Shown piece by piece: positions 54,340-63,513 of a stretch of DNA of 64,000 bases. Under the pieces are notes generated by a model. It was not told the DNA's origin, made no database searches, and was given only the letters and a program-made list of their open reading frames with translations. Made by a program: the position numbers and the translations under genes. This DNA comes from Pelomonas caseinilytica (GTDB lineage: Bacteria > Pseudomonadota > Gammaproteobacteria > Burkholderiales > Burkholderiaceae_C). The DNA lies in contig NZ_JAJTWT010000009.1 in the NCBI RefSeq assembly GCF_021353235.1, forward strand, positions 62,001 to 126,000, written 5' to 3'. Every line of letters starts with the position of its first letter. Within the stretch, counting starts at the first letter, position 1.

Positions 54340-56109
54340 ATGACCGCCGACGCCCGCGACGACGACAGCATCAATGCCCTTCCCGCCGGCACCCGGTTCG
54401 GGGAGCTGGAGATCCTCGGCACCCTCGGCGTGGGCGGCTTCGGCATCGTCTACCTGGCGCGCGACCATTCGTTGGAGCGCGAGGTGGCGATCAAGGAGTA
54501 CATGCCCAGCCAGTTCGCCCAGCGCGACGGGCGTTCGCAGGTCTCGGTGCGCTCCATCTCCATGCGCGAGACCTTCGAGCTCGGCCGCCGCAGCTTCGTC
54601 AACGAGGCCAAGCTGCTGGCCCGCTTCGACCACCCCTCGCTGCTCAAGGTCTACCGCTTCTGGGAGGCCAACGGCACGGCCTACATGGCCATGCCCCGGC
54701 TGGTGGGCCAGAACCTGCGCGAGGCCCGCAAGGCCCGCCCCACGCCGCCCCCCGAGGCCTGGACGCGGCGCATCTTCGACGCCGTGCTCGGCGGCCTGGA
54801 GACGCTGCACGCCCAGCACGTCTGGCACCGCGACGTGGCGCCGGACAACATCTTCCTGCCGGCCGACGGCAGCCCGCCCATCCTGCTGGACTTCGGCGCG
54901 GCGCGCCAGGCCATCGGCGACCGCACCCAGGTCTTCACGGCCATCCTCAAGCCCAGCTTCGCGCCCATCGAGCAGTACGCCGAGGCCACCAGCCTGAAGC
55001 AGGGCCCCTGGACCGACTTCTATGCCCTGGCCGCGGCCATGCACGAGCTGCTGACCGGCCGGCCGCCGCCGCCCTGCACGGCGCGCGCCATGGGCGACGA
55101 GCTGCTCCCGCTGGCGGTCGAGGGCTATTCCCCGCACTTCCTCGCGGCGCTGGACTGGGCGCTGCGCGTGCCGCCGCACCAGCGCCCGCAGACCGCCGCC
55201 GCCTGGCGCGAGGTCATCGAAGGCCGGGCGCCGGTGCCGCCGGCCCAGCCCGCGCCTCCCCGCACCGCGCCGCCGCCGGCGGCGCCCGCCGCGGCGGAGC
55301 CGCTGGACCTGGAGTTCGCCGACACCGTGCAGGCACCGCCGCCGGACGGCGAGGACGACCCCGCCGCCACCATCGTCGTGCCCGCGTCGCGCCCCGCGGC
55401 GCCGGTGCCGCCCCCCACCCGGCCGCGTCCGCCGGCGCAAGCGCCTGCCCAGCCCGGCAAGGCCGCCCGGCCGACCGCCGCCCCGGTGCGCAACGGGTTG
55501 AACCCGGTATGGATCATCGGCGGCGCCCTGGGTGTCGTCGTGCTGCTGGTGCTCTTCGTGCTGCAACTGCCGCGGCGGGCGGCGCAGGAGGCGGCGGCTG
55601 AACCGGCCGCGGCCTCGGCCCCGGTGGTGACGGCGGCCCCGCCCGAGCCCGCATCGTCCCCGGCCCTGCCGGCCCCCACCCCCGTGGCCCAGGCCAGCGC
55701 ACCGGCCTCCCAGCCGGCGCCCCAGCCCGCCGTGGTGGCCTCACCCGCGAAGCCCGCTTCCGCCTTGGCCGCGGCCGGCCGGGCGGCCTCCGCGCCGCGG
55801 CGCGAGGCCGCCAAGCCCGTGCTCACCGAAAAGGCGGGCGACTACCGGCCCGTGCCCAAGAGCCCGGTCTTCGCCGCGCCCGAACCCGCGGCGTCGGCGC
55901 CGGGCGTGCTGGCCACCAAGTCGGCGGCGCCAGCTTCGGCGGCCTCCGCGGCCGAACCCCGCAGCCCCACGGAGGCCTGCGGCCGGCGCGTGCTGCTGGC
56001 CCTGGCCTGGTGCGTGGACCGCCAGTGCGAGAAGCCGGAGTTCCAGAACCACCCCGAGTGCGTGCGGCTGCGCGACATCCGCAACAGCCGCCAGGGCGGC
56101 GTGCCCTGA
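54340..56109 (+). CDS. Membrane Ser/Thr protein kinase with Pro/Ala-rich linkers
   Basis: 589 aa. A Hanks-type kinase domain (about 20-290): glycine loop LGVGGFGIVYLARD, Lys52 in VAIKEY, HRD at 163-165 in the variant loop HRDVAPDN, DFG at 184-186. Then a Pro/Ala-rich linker, a single membrane helix (about 388-408, VWIIGGALGVVVLLVLFVLQL), another Pro/Ala-rich stretch and a C-terminal segment with three Cys (CGRRVLLALAWCVDRQCEKPEF), probably periplasmic, that could form a redox- or metal-sensitive tail. No PASTA repeats. The partner is unknown. Confidence 0.93.
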   Translation: MTADARDDDSINALPAGTRFGELEILGTLGVGGFGIVYLARDHSLEREVAIKEYMPSQFAQRDGRSQVSVRSISMRETFELGRRSFVNEAKLLARFDHPSLLKVYRFWEANGTAYMAMPRLVGQNLREARKARPTPPPEAWTRRIFDAVLGGLETLHAQHVWHRDVAPDNIFLPADGSPPILLDFGAARQAIGDRTQVFTAILKPSFAPIEQYAEATSLKQGPWTDFYALAAAMHELLTGRPPPPCTARAMGDELLPLAVEGYSPHFLAALDWALRVPPHQRPQTAAAWREVIEGRAPVPPAQPAPPRTAPPPAAPAAAEPLDLEFADTVQAPPPDGEDDPAATIVVPASRPAAPVPPPTRPRPPAQAPAQPGKAARPTAAPVRNGLNPVWIIGGALGVVVLLVLFVLQLPRRAAQEAAAEPAAASAPVVTAAPPEPASSPALPAPTPVAQASAPASQPAPQPAVVASPAKPASALAAAGRAASAPRREAAKPVLTEKAGDYRPVPKSPVFAAPEPAASAPGVLATKSAAPASAASAAEPRSPTEACGRRVLLALAWCVDRQCEKPEFQNHPECVRLRDIRNSRQGGVP

Positions 56110-56124
56110 TGCGCTGAGATCAGC

Positions 56125-57075
56125 TCAGAACAGCGCCATCGACAGCTTGCGGCGGTACTGGTCGATCAGCGGGTCGCTCTGCACGGCGGCGGCCTTGCCG
56201 GCCAGCTCCAGCGTGCCGCTCCTGGCCTCGGCGGCGGCCTTGGGCGCCGGCTTGGTGAGCAGCTCCAGGATGGCCACGTAGGCCTTGCGCGCGACCTCGC
56301 CGTTCCAGGCCTTGTCGCGCATGATGATCTCCAGCAGCTCGTCCATGGCTTCGGTGAAGCGCTGGTGGGCGAGATGGTGCTGGGCGAGGGTGAAGCGGGC
56401 GTCGAAGTCGCGCCTGTTGGCCGCGATGGCGGCCTGCAGCGCCGCGGGGTCGGCGCCAGCGGCGTCCTCGACGGCGGTCAGCCAGACGGCCAGGGCCGCG
56501 AAGCGCGCATGCGGCGTGATGGTGTCGGCGGCCTGCGCGGCCACGGGGGCGAAGGCGGCGCGGGCCTCGTCGAGGCGGCCGAGTTCGAGCAGGGCCTTGA
56601 CGTATTCGTAGCGGGCGTTGTCGTCGCCGGGGGCGGTGTCCACGGCATGGGCCAGTTTGGCGAGGGCGGCATCGACGTCGCCTTCCGCCATCAGGCCCTC
56701 GGCGGCCTCGACGTCGGCCTCGGCCTCCAGCTCCTCGCCCGCAGGCACGTGCTTGTCGAGGAACTCGCGGATCTGGGCCTCGGGCAGGGCGCCGACGAAG
56801 CCGTCCACGGGCTGGCCGTCGACGAACATCACGCAGAAGGGGATGGAGCGCACGCCGAACATCTGGCTGAGCTGGCTGGCGATCTCGGGCACTTCGTCGC
56901 TGTTGAGCTTGGCCAGGGCGAAGCGCCCGGCGTAGGCCGTCTCCAGCTTCTCCAGCAGCGGGCCGAGGGTGCGGCAGGGGCCGCACCAGGGCGCCCAGAT
57001 GTCCAGCAGCACGGGCTGGCGCATCGAGGCGTTGATCAGTTCGGCTTCAAAGTTCTGCAGGGTGATGTCGATCAT
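56125..57075 (-). CDS. cnoX: CnoX/YbbN-like thioredoxin with TPR domain
   Basis: 316 aa. Thioredoxin domain at 1-110 with an intact WCGPC (Cys31, Cys34) and FGVRSIPFCVMF, then a helical tetratrico-type region (about 125-316). E. coli CnoX has lost the first Cys, whereas this one keeps both and could be redox active, as reported for Caulobacter. The family works as a holdase with chaperonin and protects against oxidative damage. Convergent with the kinase gene (15-bp gap) and divergent from purE. Confidence 0.9.
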   Translation of the reverse strand: MIDITLQNFEAELINASMRQPVLLDIWAPWCGPCRTLGPLLEKLETAYAGRFALAKLNSDEVPEIASQLSQMFGVRSIPFCVMFVDGQPVDGFVGALPEAQIREFLDKHVPAGEELEAEADVEAAEGLMAEGDVDAALAKLAHAVDTAPGDDNARYEYVKALLELGRLDEARAAFAPVAAQAADTITPHARFAALAVWLTAVEDAAGADPAALQAAIAANRRDFDARFTLAQHHLAHQRFTEAMDELLEIIMRDKAWNGEVARKAYVAILELLTKPAPKAAAEARSGTLELAGKAAAVQSDPLIDQYRRKLSMALF

Positions 57076-57116
57076 GGCGGCAAAGGTGTCTGGGAATCAG
57101 GTGGAGCCTCGGCTCC

Positions 57117-57122
57117 TACAAT
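57117..57122 (+). promoter_or_regulatory. Candidate -10 element for purE
   Basis: TACAAT in the 77-bp gap between the divergent cnoX and purE genes, 30 bp before the purE start. -35 not clear. Confidence 0.4.
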
Positions 57123-57152
57123 TCAAGGCTTTTCTGAGCCTCGGAGCGCGCT

Positions 57153-57665
57153 TTGTCCACGTCAGCCCCCAAGAACCCGGATGTCCTCGTCGGCGTCGTC
57201 ATGGGCTCCAGCAGCGACTGGGAAACGATGAAGCAGGCGGCCGAGATTCTGACCGAGTTCGGACTGCCCTTCGAGGCGCGGGTCGTGTCGGCCCACCGCA
57301 TGCCTGACGAGATGTTCGCCTACGCCGAGGCCGCCTCGGCGCGGGGGCTCAAGGCCATCATCGCCGGCGCCGGCGGCGCCGCCCACCTGCCGGGCATGCT
57401 GGCGGCCAAGACCACCGTGCCGGTCCTCGGCGTGCCGGTGGCCAGCCGCCACCTGCAGGGCGTGGACTCCCTGCACAGCATCGTGCAGATGCCCAAGGGC
57501 ATCCCGGTCGCCACCTTCGCCATCGGCACGGCCGGCGCGGCCAACGCGGCGCTGTTCGCGGTGGCCATGCTGGCCACGGGCGACGCCGCCCTGCGCGAGC
57601 GGCTGGAGGCCTTCCGCGCCCGCCAGACCGAGGCGGCCCGGGCCATGAGCGCGGAGCTGCGCTGA
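57153..57665 (+). CDS. purE: N5-carboxyaminoimidazole ribonucleotide mutase
   Basis: 170 aa from a TTG start at 57153 (GGAG 6 bp upstream); the next Met (VVMGS) is inside the fold. [13 protein letters not shown] and [10 protein letters not shown] with [11 protein letters not shown] are the class I PurE signatures; the His of SAHR is catalytic. Overlaps purK by one base (TGATG). Rearranges N5-CAIR to CAIR before PurC. Confidence 0.95.
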   Translation: MSTSAPKNPDVLVGVVMGSSSDWETMKQAAEILTEFGLPFEARVVSAHRMPDEMFAYAEAASARGLKAIIAGAGGAAHLPGMLAAKTTVPVLGVPVASRHLQGVDSLHSIVQMPKGIPVATFAIGTAGAANAALFAVAMLATGDAALRERLEAFRARQTEAARAMSAELR

Positions 57666-58828
57666 TGGCCGCGCTGCTCCCCGGCACGGCCACCCTCGGC
57701 GTCCTCGGCGGCGGCCAGCTCGGCCGCATGTTCGTCCATGCCGCCCAGGCTCTCGGTTATCGCTGCGTCGTGCTCGATCCCGACGCCGTCAGCCCCGCTG
57801 GCGCGGTGGCCGAGAAGCACGTGCAGGCCGACTACCTCGACCCCGTCGGCCTGGCGCAACTGGCGCGCGACTGCGACGCCATCACGACCGAGTTCGAGAA
57901 CGTGCCCGCCGTGGCGCTGGAGACGCTGGCCAACATGCGTGTCGTCGCGCCCGCCGCCGCGGCCGTGGCCGTCTGCCAGGACCGCGCCGTCGAGAAGGCG
58001 CATTTCGAGGCGGCCGGCGTGCCCTGCGCGCCGCACGCGGTCATCACCAACGAGATCGAGCTGGCGGCCGTCGATCCGTCGCTGCTGCCGGGCATCCTCA
58101 AGACTTCGCGCCTGGGCTACGACGGCAAGGGCCAGGTGCGCGTGGCCACGGCCGCCGAGCTGGCCGTCGCCTGGGAGGGCCTCAAGCGCGTGGCCTGCGT
58201 GCTGGAGCAACTGCTGCCGCTCAAGGCGGAGCTGAGCGTCATCGTCGCCCGCGGCGCCGATGGCCGCACCGTCCATTTCCCCGTGCAGCAGAACCTGCAC
58301 CGCGGCGGCATCCTGGCCGTCACCGAAGTGCCGGCGCCCGACGTGCCGCCCGAGGTCGAGAAGCTCGCCATCGCCGCGGCCCGCCAGGTGGCCGAGGCGC
58401 TCGGCTATGTCGGCGTGCTGTGCGTCGAGTTCTTCTGGCTGGACGATGGCCGGTTGGTGGTCAACGAGATGGCGCCGCGCCCGCACAACTCGGGCCACTG
58501 GACGATGAACGGCAGCGACGTGTCGCAGTTCGAGCTGCAGGTGAGGGCGCTGGCCGGCCTGCCGCTGCCCCAGCCCCGCCAGCATTCGGCCGCCGTGATG
58601 CTCAACCTGCTCGGCGACCTGTGGTTCACCGACGAGGGCGGCCCCACGCCCCCGGCCTGGGACCGCGTGCTCGCCCTGCCGGGCACCCACCTCCATCTCT
58701 ACGGCAAGGCCGAGGCGCGGCACGGCCGCAAGATGGGCCACCTGAACATCACGGCCGCCACGCCGGAGGCGGCGCATGCGGTGGCCCTCGACGCCGCCCG
58801 GCTGCTCGGCCTGCCGACGGACTTCTGA
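57665..58828 (+). CDS. purK: N5-carboxyaminoimidazole ribonucleotide synthase
   Basis: 387 aa, ATP-grasp enzyme that carboxylates AIR with bicarbonate. GVLGGGQLGRMFVHAAQALG at the N-terminus, TTEFENVP, ILKTSRLGYDGKGQ for ATP and EMAPRPHNSGHWTM at the active site. Full length. Coupled to purE and tsaC/sua5 through TGATG overlaps at both ends. Confidence 0.96.
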   Translation: MAALLPGTATLGVLGGGQLGRMFVHAAQALGYRCVVLDPDAVSPAGAVAEKHVQADYLDPVGLAQLARDCDAITTEFENVPAVALETLANMRVVAPAAAAVAVCQDRAVEKAHFEAAGVPCAPHAVITNEIELAAVDPSLLPGILKTSRLGYDGKGQVRVATAAELAVAWEGLKRVACVLEQLLPLKAELSVIVARGADGRTVHFPVQQNLHRGGILAVTEVPAPDVPPEVEKLAIAAARQVAEALGYVGVLCVEFFWLDDGRLVVNEMAPRPHNSGHWTMNGSDVSQFELQVRALAGLPLPQPRQHSAAVMLNLLGDLWFTDEGGPTPPAWDRVLALPGTHLHLYGKAEARHGRKMGHLNITAATPEAAHAVALDAARLLGLPTDF

Positions 58829-59814
58829 TGCTCCTGCTGCCCGGCAACGACCCCGAGGCCATCCGGGCCGCCGCGCGCCGCCTGGCCGACGGCGGCCTGC
58901 TCGGCCTGCCGACCGAGACCGTCTACGGCCTGGCCGCACGGGCCGACCAGGACGCGGCGGTCGCGGCCATCTTCGCGGCCAAGGGCCGGCCGAGCGACCA
59001 TCCCCTCATCGTCCACGTGCTGGACGCCGCCGGCGCCGAGCCCTTCGCCGACCACCTGCCCGATTCCGCCCGCCGGCTGATGGAGGCCTTCTGGCCGGGG
59101 CCGCTGACCGTCATCGTGCCGCGCAGGCCCGGCATGGCCGAGGCGGCGGCCGGCGGCCAGCCCACGGTGGCCCTGCGCTCGCCGGCCCATCCGGTGGCCC
59201 GCGCCGTGCTGGCGGCTGCGCGCGAACTCGGCGTCAGCGGCGTGGCCGCGCCCAGCGCCAACCGTTTCGGCCGCGTCAGCCCGACCCTGGCTCGCCACGT
59301 GGTGGAGGAGTTCGGGCCGGAACTGATGGTGCTGGACGGGGGCGCCTGCGAGGTGGGCATCGAGTCCAGCATCGTCGACTGCAGCCGGGCGCGGCCCGCC
59401 CTGCTGCGCCCGGGCCTGATCAGCCGTGGCCGCATCGAGGCCGCCCTCGGCGGACCGCTGGCCGAGGCCGATGCCGCGGCCCCCAAGGCTTCGGGCACGC
59501 TGGCCGCCCACTACGCCCCGAGCGCCCGGCTGCGGCTGCTCGAGCCGGCCAGCCTGGCTTTACGTTTTGCCACAGCCCAGGCCAGCGGGAGCCTGGAAGG
59601 GGTGGCGGTATATTCACGCGCCCAACTGCCAGCCTGGCGCTGGCAGGCGCAACCGGACGACCCGGCTGCGGCGGCCCACGAGTTGTTCGCGGTGCTGCGG
59701 GCCCTGGACGCCGAGGGCGCCCGGGAGATCTGGGTCGAGGCGCCCCCGCGGGACCCGGCCTGGGATGGCGTGCGCGACCGGCTCAGCCGGGCCGCCGCCG
59801 CCTTCACCGATTGA
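58828..59814 (+). CDS. Threonylcarbamoyl-AMP synthase, Sua5 type
   Basis: 328 aa: a YrdC domain (about 1-205; GLPTETVYGLAARA, KGRPSDHPLIVH, SSIVDCSR) and a C-terminal Sua5 domain (about 235-325) linked by SGTLAAHYAPSA. Makes threonylcarbamoyl-AMP for t6A37 of ANN-decoding tRNAs, in the cytoplasm. It overlaps purK by one base and so ends the purE-purK-sua5 unit. Confidence 0.94.
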   Translation: MLLLPGNDPEAIRAAARRLADGGLLGLPTETVYGLAARADQDAAVAAIFAAKGRPSDHPLIVHVLDAAGAEPFADHLPDSARRLMEAFWPGPLTVIVPRRPGMAEAAAGGQPTVALRSPAHPVARAVLAAARELGVSGVAAPSANRFGRVSPTLARHVVEEFGPELMVLDGGACEVGIESSIVDCSRARPALLRPGLISRGRIEAALGGPLAEADAAAPKASGTLAAHYAPSARLRLLEPASLALRFATAQASGSLEGVAVYSRAQLPAWRWQAQPDDPAAAAHELFAVLRALDAEGAREIWVEAPPRDPAWDGVRDRLSRAAAAFTD

Positions 59815-59843
59815 AGTTTTTTTGCTGCCCTGAGTTGATCGTC

Positions 59844-60803
59844 ATGCATCGAGTTGTCTCCCAGAAAGTGAAGCGCGGCTTGGCCCTGGCCGCGGTGGCA
59901 GCGGCGGCGCTGATCGCCGGCTGCGGCGGTGGCGGCACCTCGCAGATCGACCCCTTCGTGCCGACACGCGTCATCGCCTTCGGCGACGAGAGTGGCACCA
60001 TCCTGCAAAGCGGCAAGAAGTACACGATCAACGGCCTGAACTCCGACACCAAGCTGATCGACTGCAAGCTCAACCCGGTCTGGAGCCAGGTGCTGGCCAG
60101 CGGCTTCGGCATGGTCTATCCGCAGTGCAACACCGACTTCGTCGCCCTGCCGCAAGGCGTGATGTACGCCTTCTCCGGCGCCAAGGTCGCCGACGTGCGC
60201 GACCAGATCGACCAGCATCTGTCCAACGACGGCTTCGGCCCCAAGGACCTGGTGGCCCTCATGGTGGGCGTCAACGACATCCTCGAGCTCTACCGCCAGT
60301 TCCCGGCGCAGAGCCGCGATGCGCTGATCAACGAGGCCAAGGCGCGCGGCAAGCTGCTGGCCGAGCAGGCCAACCGCATCGCCAACGCCAACGGCCGCGT
60401 GCTGGTCGGCACCATCTTCGACGTGGGCCTGACGCCCTTCGGCCAGAACGAGAAGCAGCAGCAAACCGACATCGACCGCGCCGTCTTCCTGGACGACCTC
60501 AGCTCGGCCTTCAACACCTCCATGCGGCTGAACCTGCTGAACGACGGCCGCCTCATCGGCCTGGTGCTGGTGGACGAGACCATCCAGCAGATCGCGCGCT
60601 TCCCGGGCGCCTTCGGCTACAGCAACGTGACGCAGGCCGCCTGCCGGACCGACATCGCCATCCAGGACTGCACCACTGACACGCTGCAGGCCGACGCCAG
60701 CGCCACGACCTGGCTGTGGGCGGGCGATACGGTGCTGGCGCCCAACGCCCAGCAGCGCATCGGCGTGCTGGCGCTCACGCGCGCCCGCAACAATCCGTTC
60801 TGA
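59844..60803 (+). CDS. SGNH/GDSL-like lipoprotein with altered active site
   Basis: 319 aa. Lipobox IAGC (Cys27) followed by GGGG, so lipid-anchored. Block I is VIAFGDESGTIL instead of GDSL, block III is MVGVNDILELY (GxND, intact), but block V near the end reads WAGDTVLAPNAQQR, lacking the catalytic His of DxxH. So hydrolase activity is doubtful. Residues 60-95 hold a Cys pair (IDCKLN, PQCNTD) likely to be a disulfide, and a second Cys pair lies late (QAACRTD, QDCTTD). Function unknown; the family is common in Burkholderiales. Confidence 0.83.
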   Translation: MHRVVSQKVKRGLALAAVAAAALIAGCGGGGTSQIDPFVPTRVIAFGDESGTILQSGKKYTINGLNSDTKLIDCKLNPVWSQVLASGFGMVYPQCNTDFVALPQGVMYAFSGAKVADVRDQIDQHLSNDGFGPKDLVALMVGVNDILELYRQFPAQSRDALINEAKARGKLLAEQANRIANANGRVLVGTIFDVGLTPFGQNEKQQQTDIDRAVFLDDLSSAFNTSMRLNLLNDGRLIGLVLVDETIQQIARFPGAFGYSNVTQAACRTDIAIQDCTTDTLQADASATTWLWAGDTVLAPNAQQRIGVLALTRARNNPF

Positions 60804-60817
60804 TCACCCACCCCCGA

Positions 60818-60883
60818 GGGGCTGACGCCCCTCCCCCTCAAGGGGGCACTCCCGGCTGCCCGGCAAAGCCGGATCAGCGGGAG
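60818..60883. terminator. Cluster of hairpins between convergent genes (bidirectional terminator/REP-like)
   Basis: GGGG/CCCC (60818-60821 with 60828-60831), CCCCCT/AGGGGG (60833-60838 with 60841-60846), and a nested element CTCCCG...CGGGAG (60849-60854 with 60878-60883) enclosing CCGGCT/AGCCGG (60852-60857 with 60867-60872). It lies between the convergent lipoprotein and acyl-CoA ligase genes; no T-run, so it may act as a barrier in both directions or be a dispersed repeat. Confidence 0.55.
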
Positions 60884-60956
60884 TCGCTGGAAGGGCGGCG
60901 GGCCTGCGGCCGCCTGGGAAAGCGGGACCGGGCGTCGGGCGTTGAGCCTCGGCGCA

Positions 60957-62711
60957 TCAGGCGGTGGGAGGGCGGAGTTCGCGGCGCAGGATCTTGCCGA
61001 CGTTGCTCTTGGGCAGTTCGTCGCGGAACTCGATGAACTTGGGGCACTTGTAGGCGGTCAGCTGCTGGTGGCAGTAGCCGCTGAGGTCTTCCTCGGCCAG
61101 GGCGGGGTCGCTCTTGACGACGAAGAGCTTGACGGCCTCGCCGGAGCGGGCGTCGGGCACGCCGACGGCGGCGCATTCCAGCACGCCCGGGTGCATGTTG
61201 ACGACCTGCTCGATCTCGGTCGGGTAGACGTTGAAGCCGCTGACCAGGATCATGTCCTTCTTGCGGTCGACGATGCGCACGTAGCCGCGCTCGTCCATGA
61301 TGCCGATGTCGCCGCTCTTGAAGAAGCCGTCCGGCCACATGACGTTGGCGGTCTCGTCGGGCCGCTTCCAGTAGCCGGCCATGACCTGCGGGCCGCGGAT
61401 GCAGATCTCGCCGCGCTGGCCCAGCGGCAGGTCGTGGCCTTCGTCGTCGCGGATGCTGATCTCGGTGGACGAAATGGGCAGGCCGATGCTGCCGTTGAAG
61501 GCGCGCAGGTCCAGCGGGTTGATGGTGGCGGCCGGCGAGGTCTCGGACAGGCCATAACCCTCCACCACCGGGCAGCCGGTGACCTTGAGCCATTTCTCGG
61601 CCGTGGCCTGCTGCACGGCCATGCCGCCGCCGTTGGAGATGACGAGCTCGGAGAAGTCCAGCCGCGCGAAGCCCGGCTCGTTGGCCAGGGCGTTGAACAG
61701 GGTGTTGACGGCCGGGAAGATGTGGATCTTGTGACCGCGCAGGGTCTCGACGAAGCCGGGGATGTCGCGCGGGTTGGGCACCAGGATGTTGAGGTGGCCC
61801 ATGCGGGCGCCGAGCATGAAGCAGGCCGTCAGCGCGAAGATGTGATACAGGGGCAGCGCGCAGACGTTGGTGAACTGCATGTTCTGGTCGGGCAGCTTGG
61901 CCAGCATGGGCTGGAACCAGGCCTCGACCTGCAGGATGTTGGCGACGACGTTGCGATGCAGCAGCGTGGCGCCCTTGGACACGCCGGTGGTGCCGCCGGT
62001 GTACTGCAGGAAGGCGACGTCGTCCGGGCCCAGGGCCGGCTTTTTCAGCGGCAGGCGTTCGCCGTGGCGCAGGGCCTCGCCGAAGCGCACCACGGTGCGG
62101 CCCTCGCCCGACTTGGACATCAGCCGCAGCTTGAACTCCGGCACCATCTTCTTGAGGTGGCGCACCGCGAAGTTGACGAGCGGGCCCTTCCACCAGCCGA
62201 GCAGGTCGCCCATGGAGGCGAGCACGACGTGGTGCACGTCGGTCGCCTCGATGGCCTCGGCCAGCGTGTGGGCGAAGTTCTCGAGCACGATGATGGCGCG
62301 TGCGCCGGAGTCCTTGAGCTGGTGCTCCAGCTCGCGCGGCGTGTACAGCGGGTTGACGTTCACCACCACGAAGCCCGCCCGCAGAATGGCCGCGATGGCC
62401 ACGCCGTACTGCAGCAGGTTGGGCATCATGATGGCGACGCGGTCGCCGGTCTTGAGGCCCTGGGCCTGCAGCCAGGCCCCGAGCTGGGCGGACAGGCCGT
62501 CCAGCTCGGCGAAGCTCATGCGCTGGCCCATGCAGATGGCGGCGTCGCGCCGTGCATGCTTGCGGAAGGCCTCTTCCAGCAGGTCCACCAGCGAGCCGTA
62601 GGCGGCGGTGTCGATCTCGGCCGGCACGCCCGCCGGATAGCTCGCCAGCCACGGCCTGGCGCGGGATGTCGCGGGGGCGACGGCAGCTTCTTCGGCAAGG
62701 ACGGCGGTCAT
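60957..62711 (-). CDS. Long-chain-fatty-acid-CoA ligase (FadD-like)
   Basis: 584 aa adenylate-forming enzyme. Motif LQYTGGTTGVSKGATL (P-loop), the VEGYGLSETSPAATINP and FKSGDIGIMDERGYVRIVDRKKDMILVSG blocks and the final SNVGKILRRELR with the C-terminal lysine. Activates fatty acids to acyl-CoA via acyl-AMP; no signal or transmembrane segment, but such enzymes associate with the inner membrane. Start at 62711 gives full length. Convergent with the lipoprotein gene. Likely a fatty-acid degradation entry enzyme. Confidence 0.94.
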   Translation of the reverse strand: MTAVLAEEAAVAPATSRARPWLASYPAGVPAEIDTAAYGSLVDLLEEAFRKHARRDAAICMGQRMSFAELDGLSAQLGAWLQAQGLKTGDRVAIMMPNLLQYGVAIAAILRAGFVVVNVNPLYTPRELEHQLKDSGARAIIVLENFAHTLAEAIEATDVHHVVLASMGDLLGWWKGPLVNFAVRHLKKMVPEFKLRLMSKSGEGRTVVRFGEALRHGERLPLKKPALGPDDVAFLQYTGGTTGVSKGATLLHRNVVANILQVEAWFQPMLAKLPDQNMQFTNVCALPLYHIFALTACFMLGARMGHLNILVPNPRDIPGFVETLRGHKIHIFPAVNTLFNALANEPGFARLDFSELVISNGGGMAVQQATAEKWLKVTGCPVVEGYGLSETSPAATINPLDLRAFNGSIGLPISSTEISIRDDEGHDLPLGQRGEICIRGPQVMAGYWKRPDETANVMWPDGFFKSGDIGIMDERGYVRIVDRKKDMILVSGFNVYPTEIEQVVNMHPGVLECAAVGVPDARSGEAVKLFVVKSDPALAEEDLSGYCHQQLTAYKCPKFIEFRDELPKSNVGKILRRELRPPTA

Positions 62712-62776
62712 TCGGCGGGCCCTTCTGGCGTGCTTGGCGTGAAGCCGTCGATGGTGTAACCGCGCCGAACTTCAAG

Positions 62777-63478
62777 CTAGGGGAGTTGCCCTAGGGCCGC
62801 GGTGTCCGACTGAAACAGTGCGCGTGCGAGCGTGTCTTCGCGCTGTCGCACAGTGGACAGGAACTCGCCCGCGCCGCGCATGGCGCGGAAGGTGTCGAAG
62901 CCGCTTTCCAGGAAGTTCTGCAGCGCGCCCAAACCGGCCACCTGAGCAGGCCCGCGCATCAGCTTGAGGGTCTGGCGCAGCAGCGGCTTGCGCGTGAGAT
63001 GGTCAAGCGACTGGCCGACGGCCATGGTGAGCTCGATCTGCTGCTGGCGCGAGGCCGGCTCGCCGCAGGTCCGCCAGGCGGCGGCGTAGTCGCGGGCCGT
63101 GATGTCGGGGGCGCTCAGCAGCTCGGCCATGCGCGTGTCCAGCCGCTCCGACAACGCGTGCAGCCGCGCCAGGCGCGCCACGGTGTCCACCACCTCCTCC
63201 GGGAAGAGCCGGGTCAGCGTCGGGATGACGCGGGCGAACTGGGCGTCGCGCTGGCGGTAGTCGTCGGGGCCGTAGAGCTCGTGCAGGAAGAAGCGCGTGG
63301 CGGCCTCGTAGCGTGGGTTGTCGAGCAGGTCGGCATAGGTGTGGGCGAAGCGGCGCTGCTGATAGGCCTTGAGGGCCTGGACGCGGGCCTCGAGCGCCGG
63401 GTCGGCCGCGCGGCGGGCGCGTTCGGCGTCGACGGCGCGCAACTCTTTCAGCAGGGATTCGGCACTGAGGTGGTCCAT
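62777..63478 (-). CDS. Conserved FFLHELYGP-motif protein, unknown
   Basis: 233 aa, all-helical, no signal peptide. Recognisable only by ARRAADPALEARVQALKAYQQRRFAHTYADLL and RFFLHELYGPDDYRQRDAQFARVIP, a motif seen in uncharacterised proteobacterial proteins. It is divergent from an alpha/beta hydrolase (35 bp between starts) and lies 65 bp upstream of fadD on the same strand. No enzymatic motif is seen. Confidence 0.75.
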   Translation of the reverse strand: MDHLSAESLLKELRAVDAERARRAADPALEARVQALKAYQQRRFAHTYADLLDNPRYEAATRFFLHELYGPDDYRQRDAQFARVIPTLTRLFPEEVVDTVARLARLHALSERLDTRMAELLSAPDITARDYAAAWRTCGEPASRQQQIELTMAVGQSLDHLTRKPLLRQTLKLMRGPAQVAGLGALQNFLESGFDTFRAMRGAGEFLSTVRQREDTLARALFQSDTAALGQLP

Positions 63479-63513
63479 GAGGCCCTGGAATTCTGCCTTC
63501 CTACACTGGGGAG

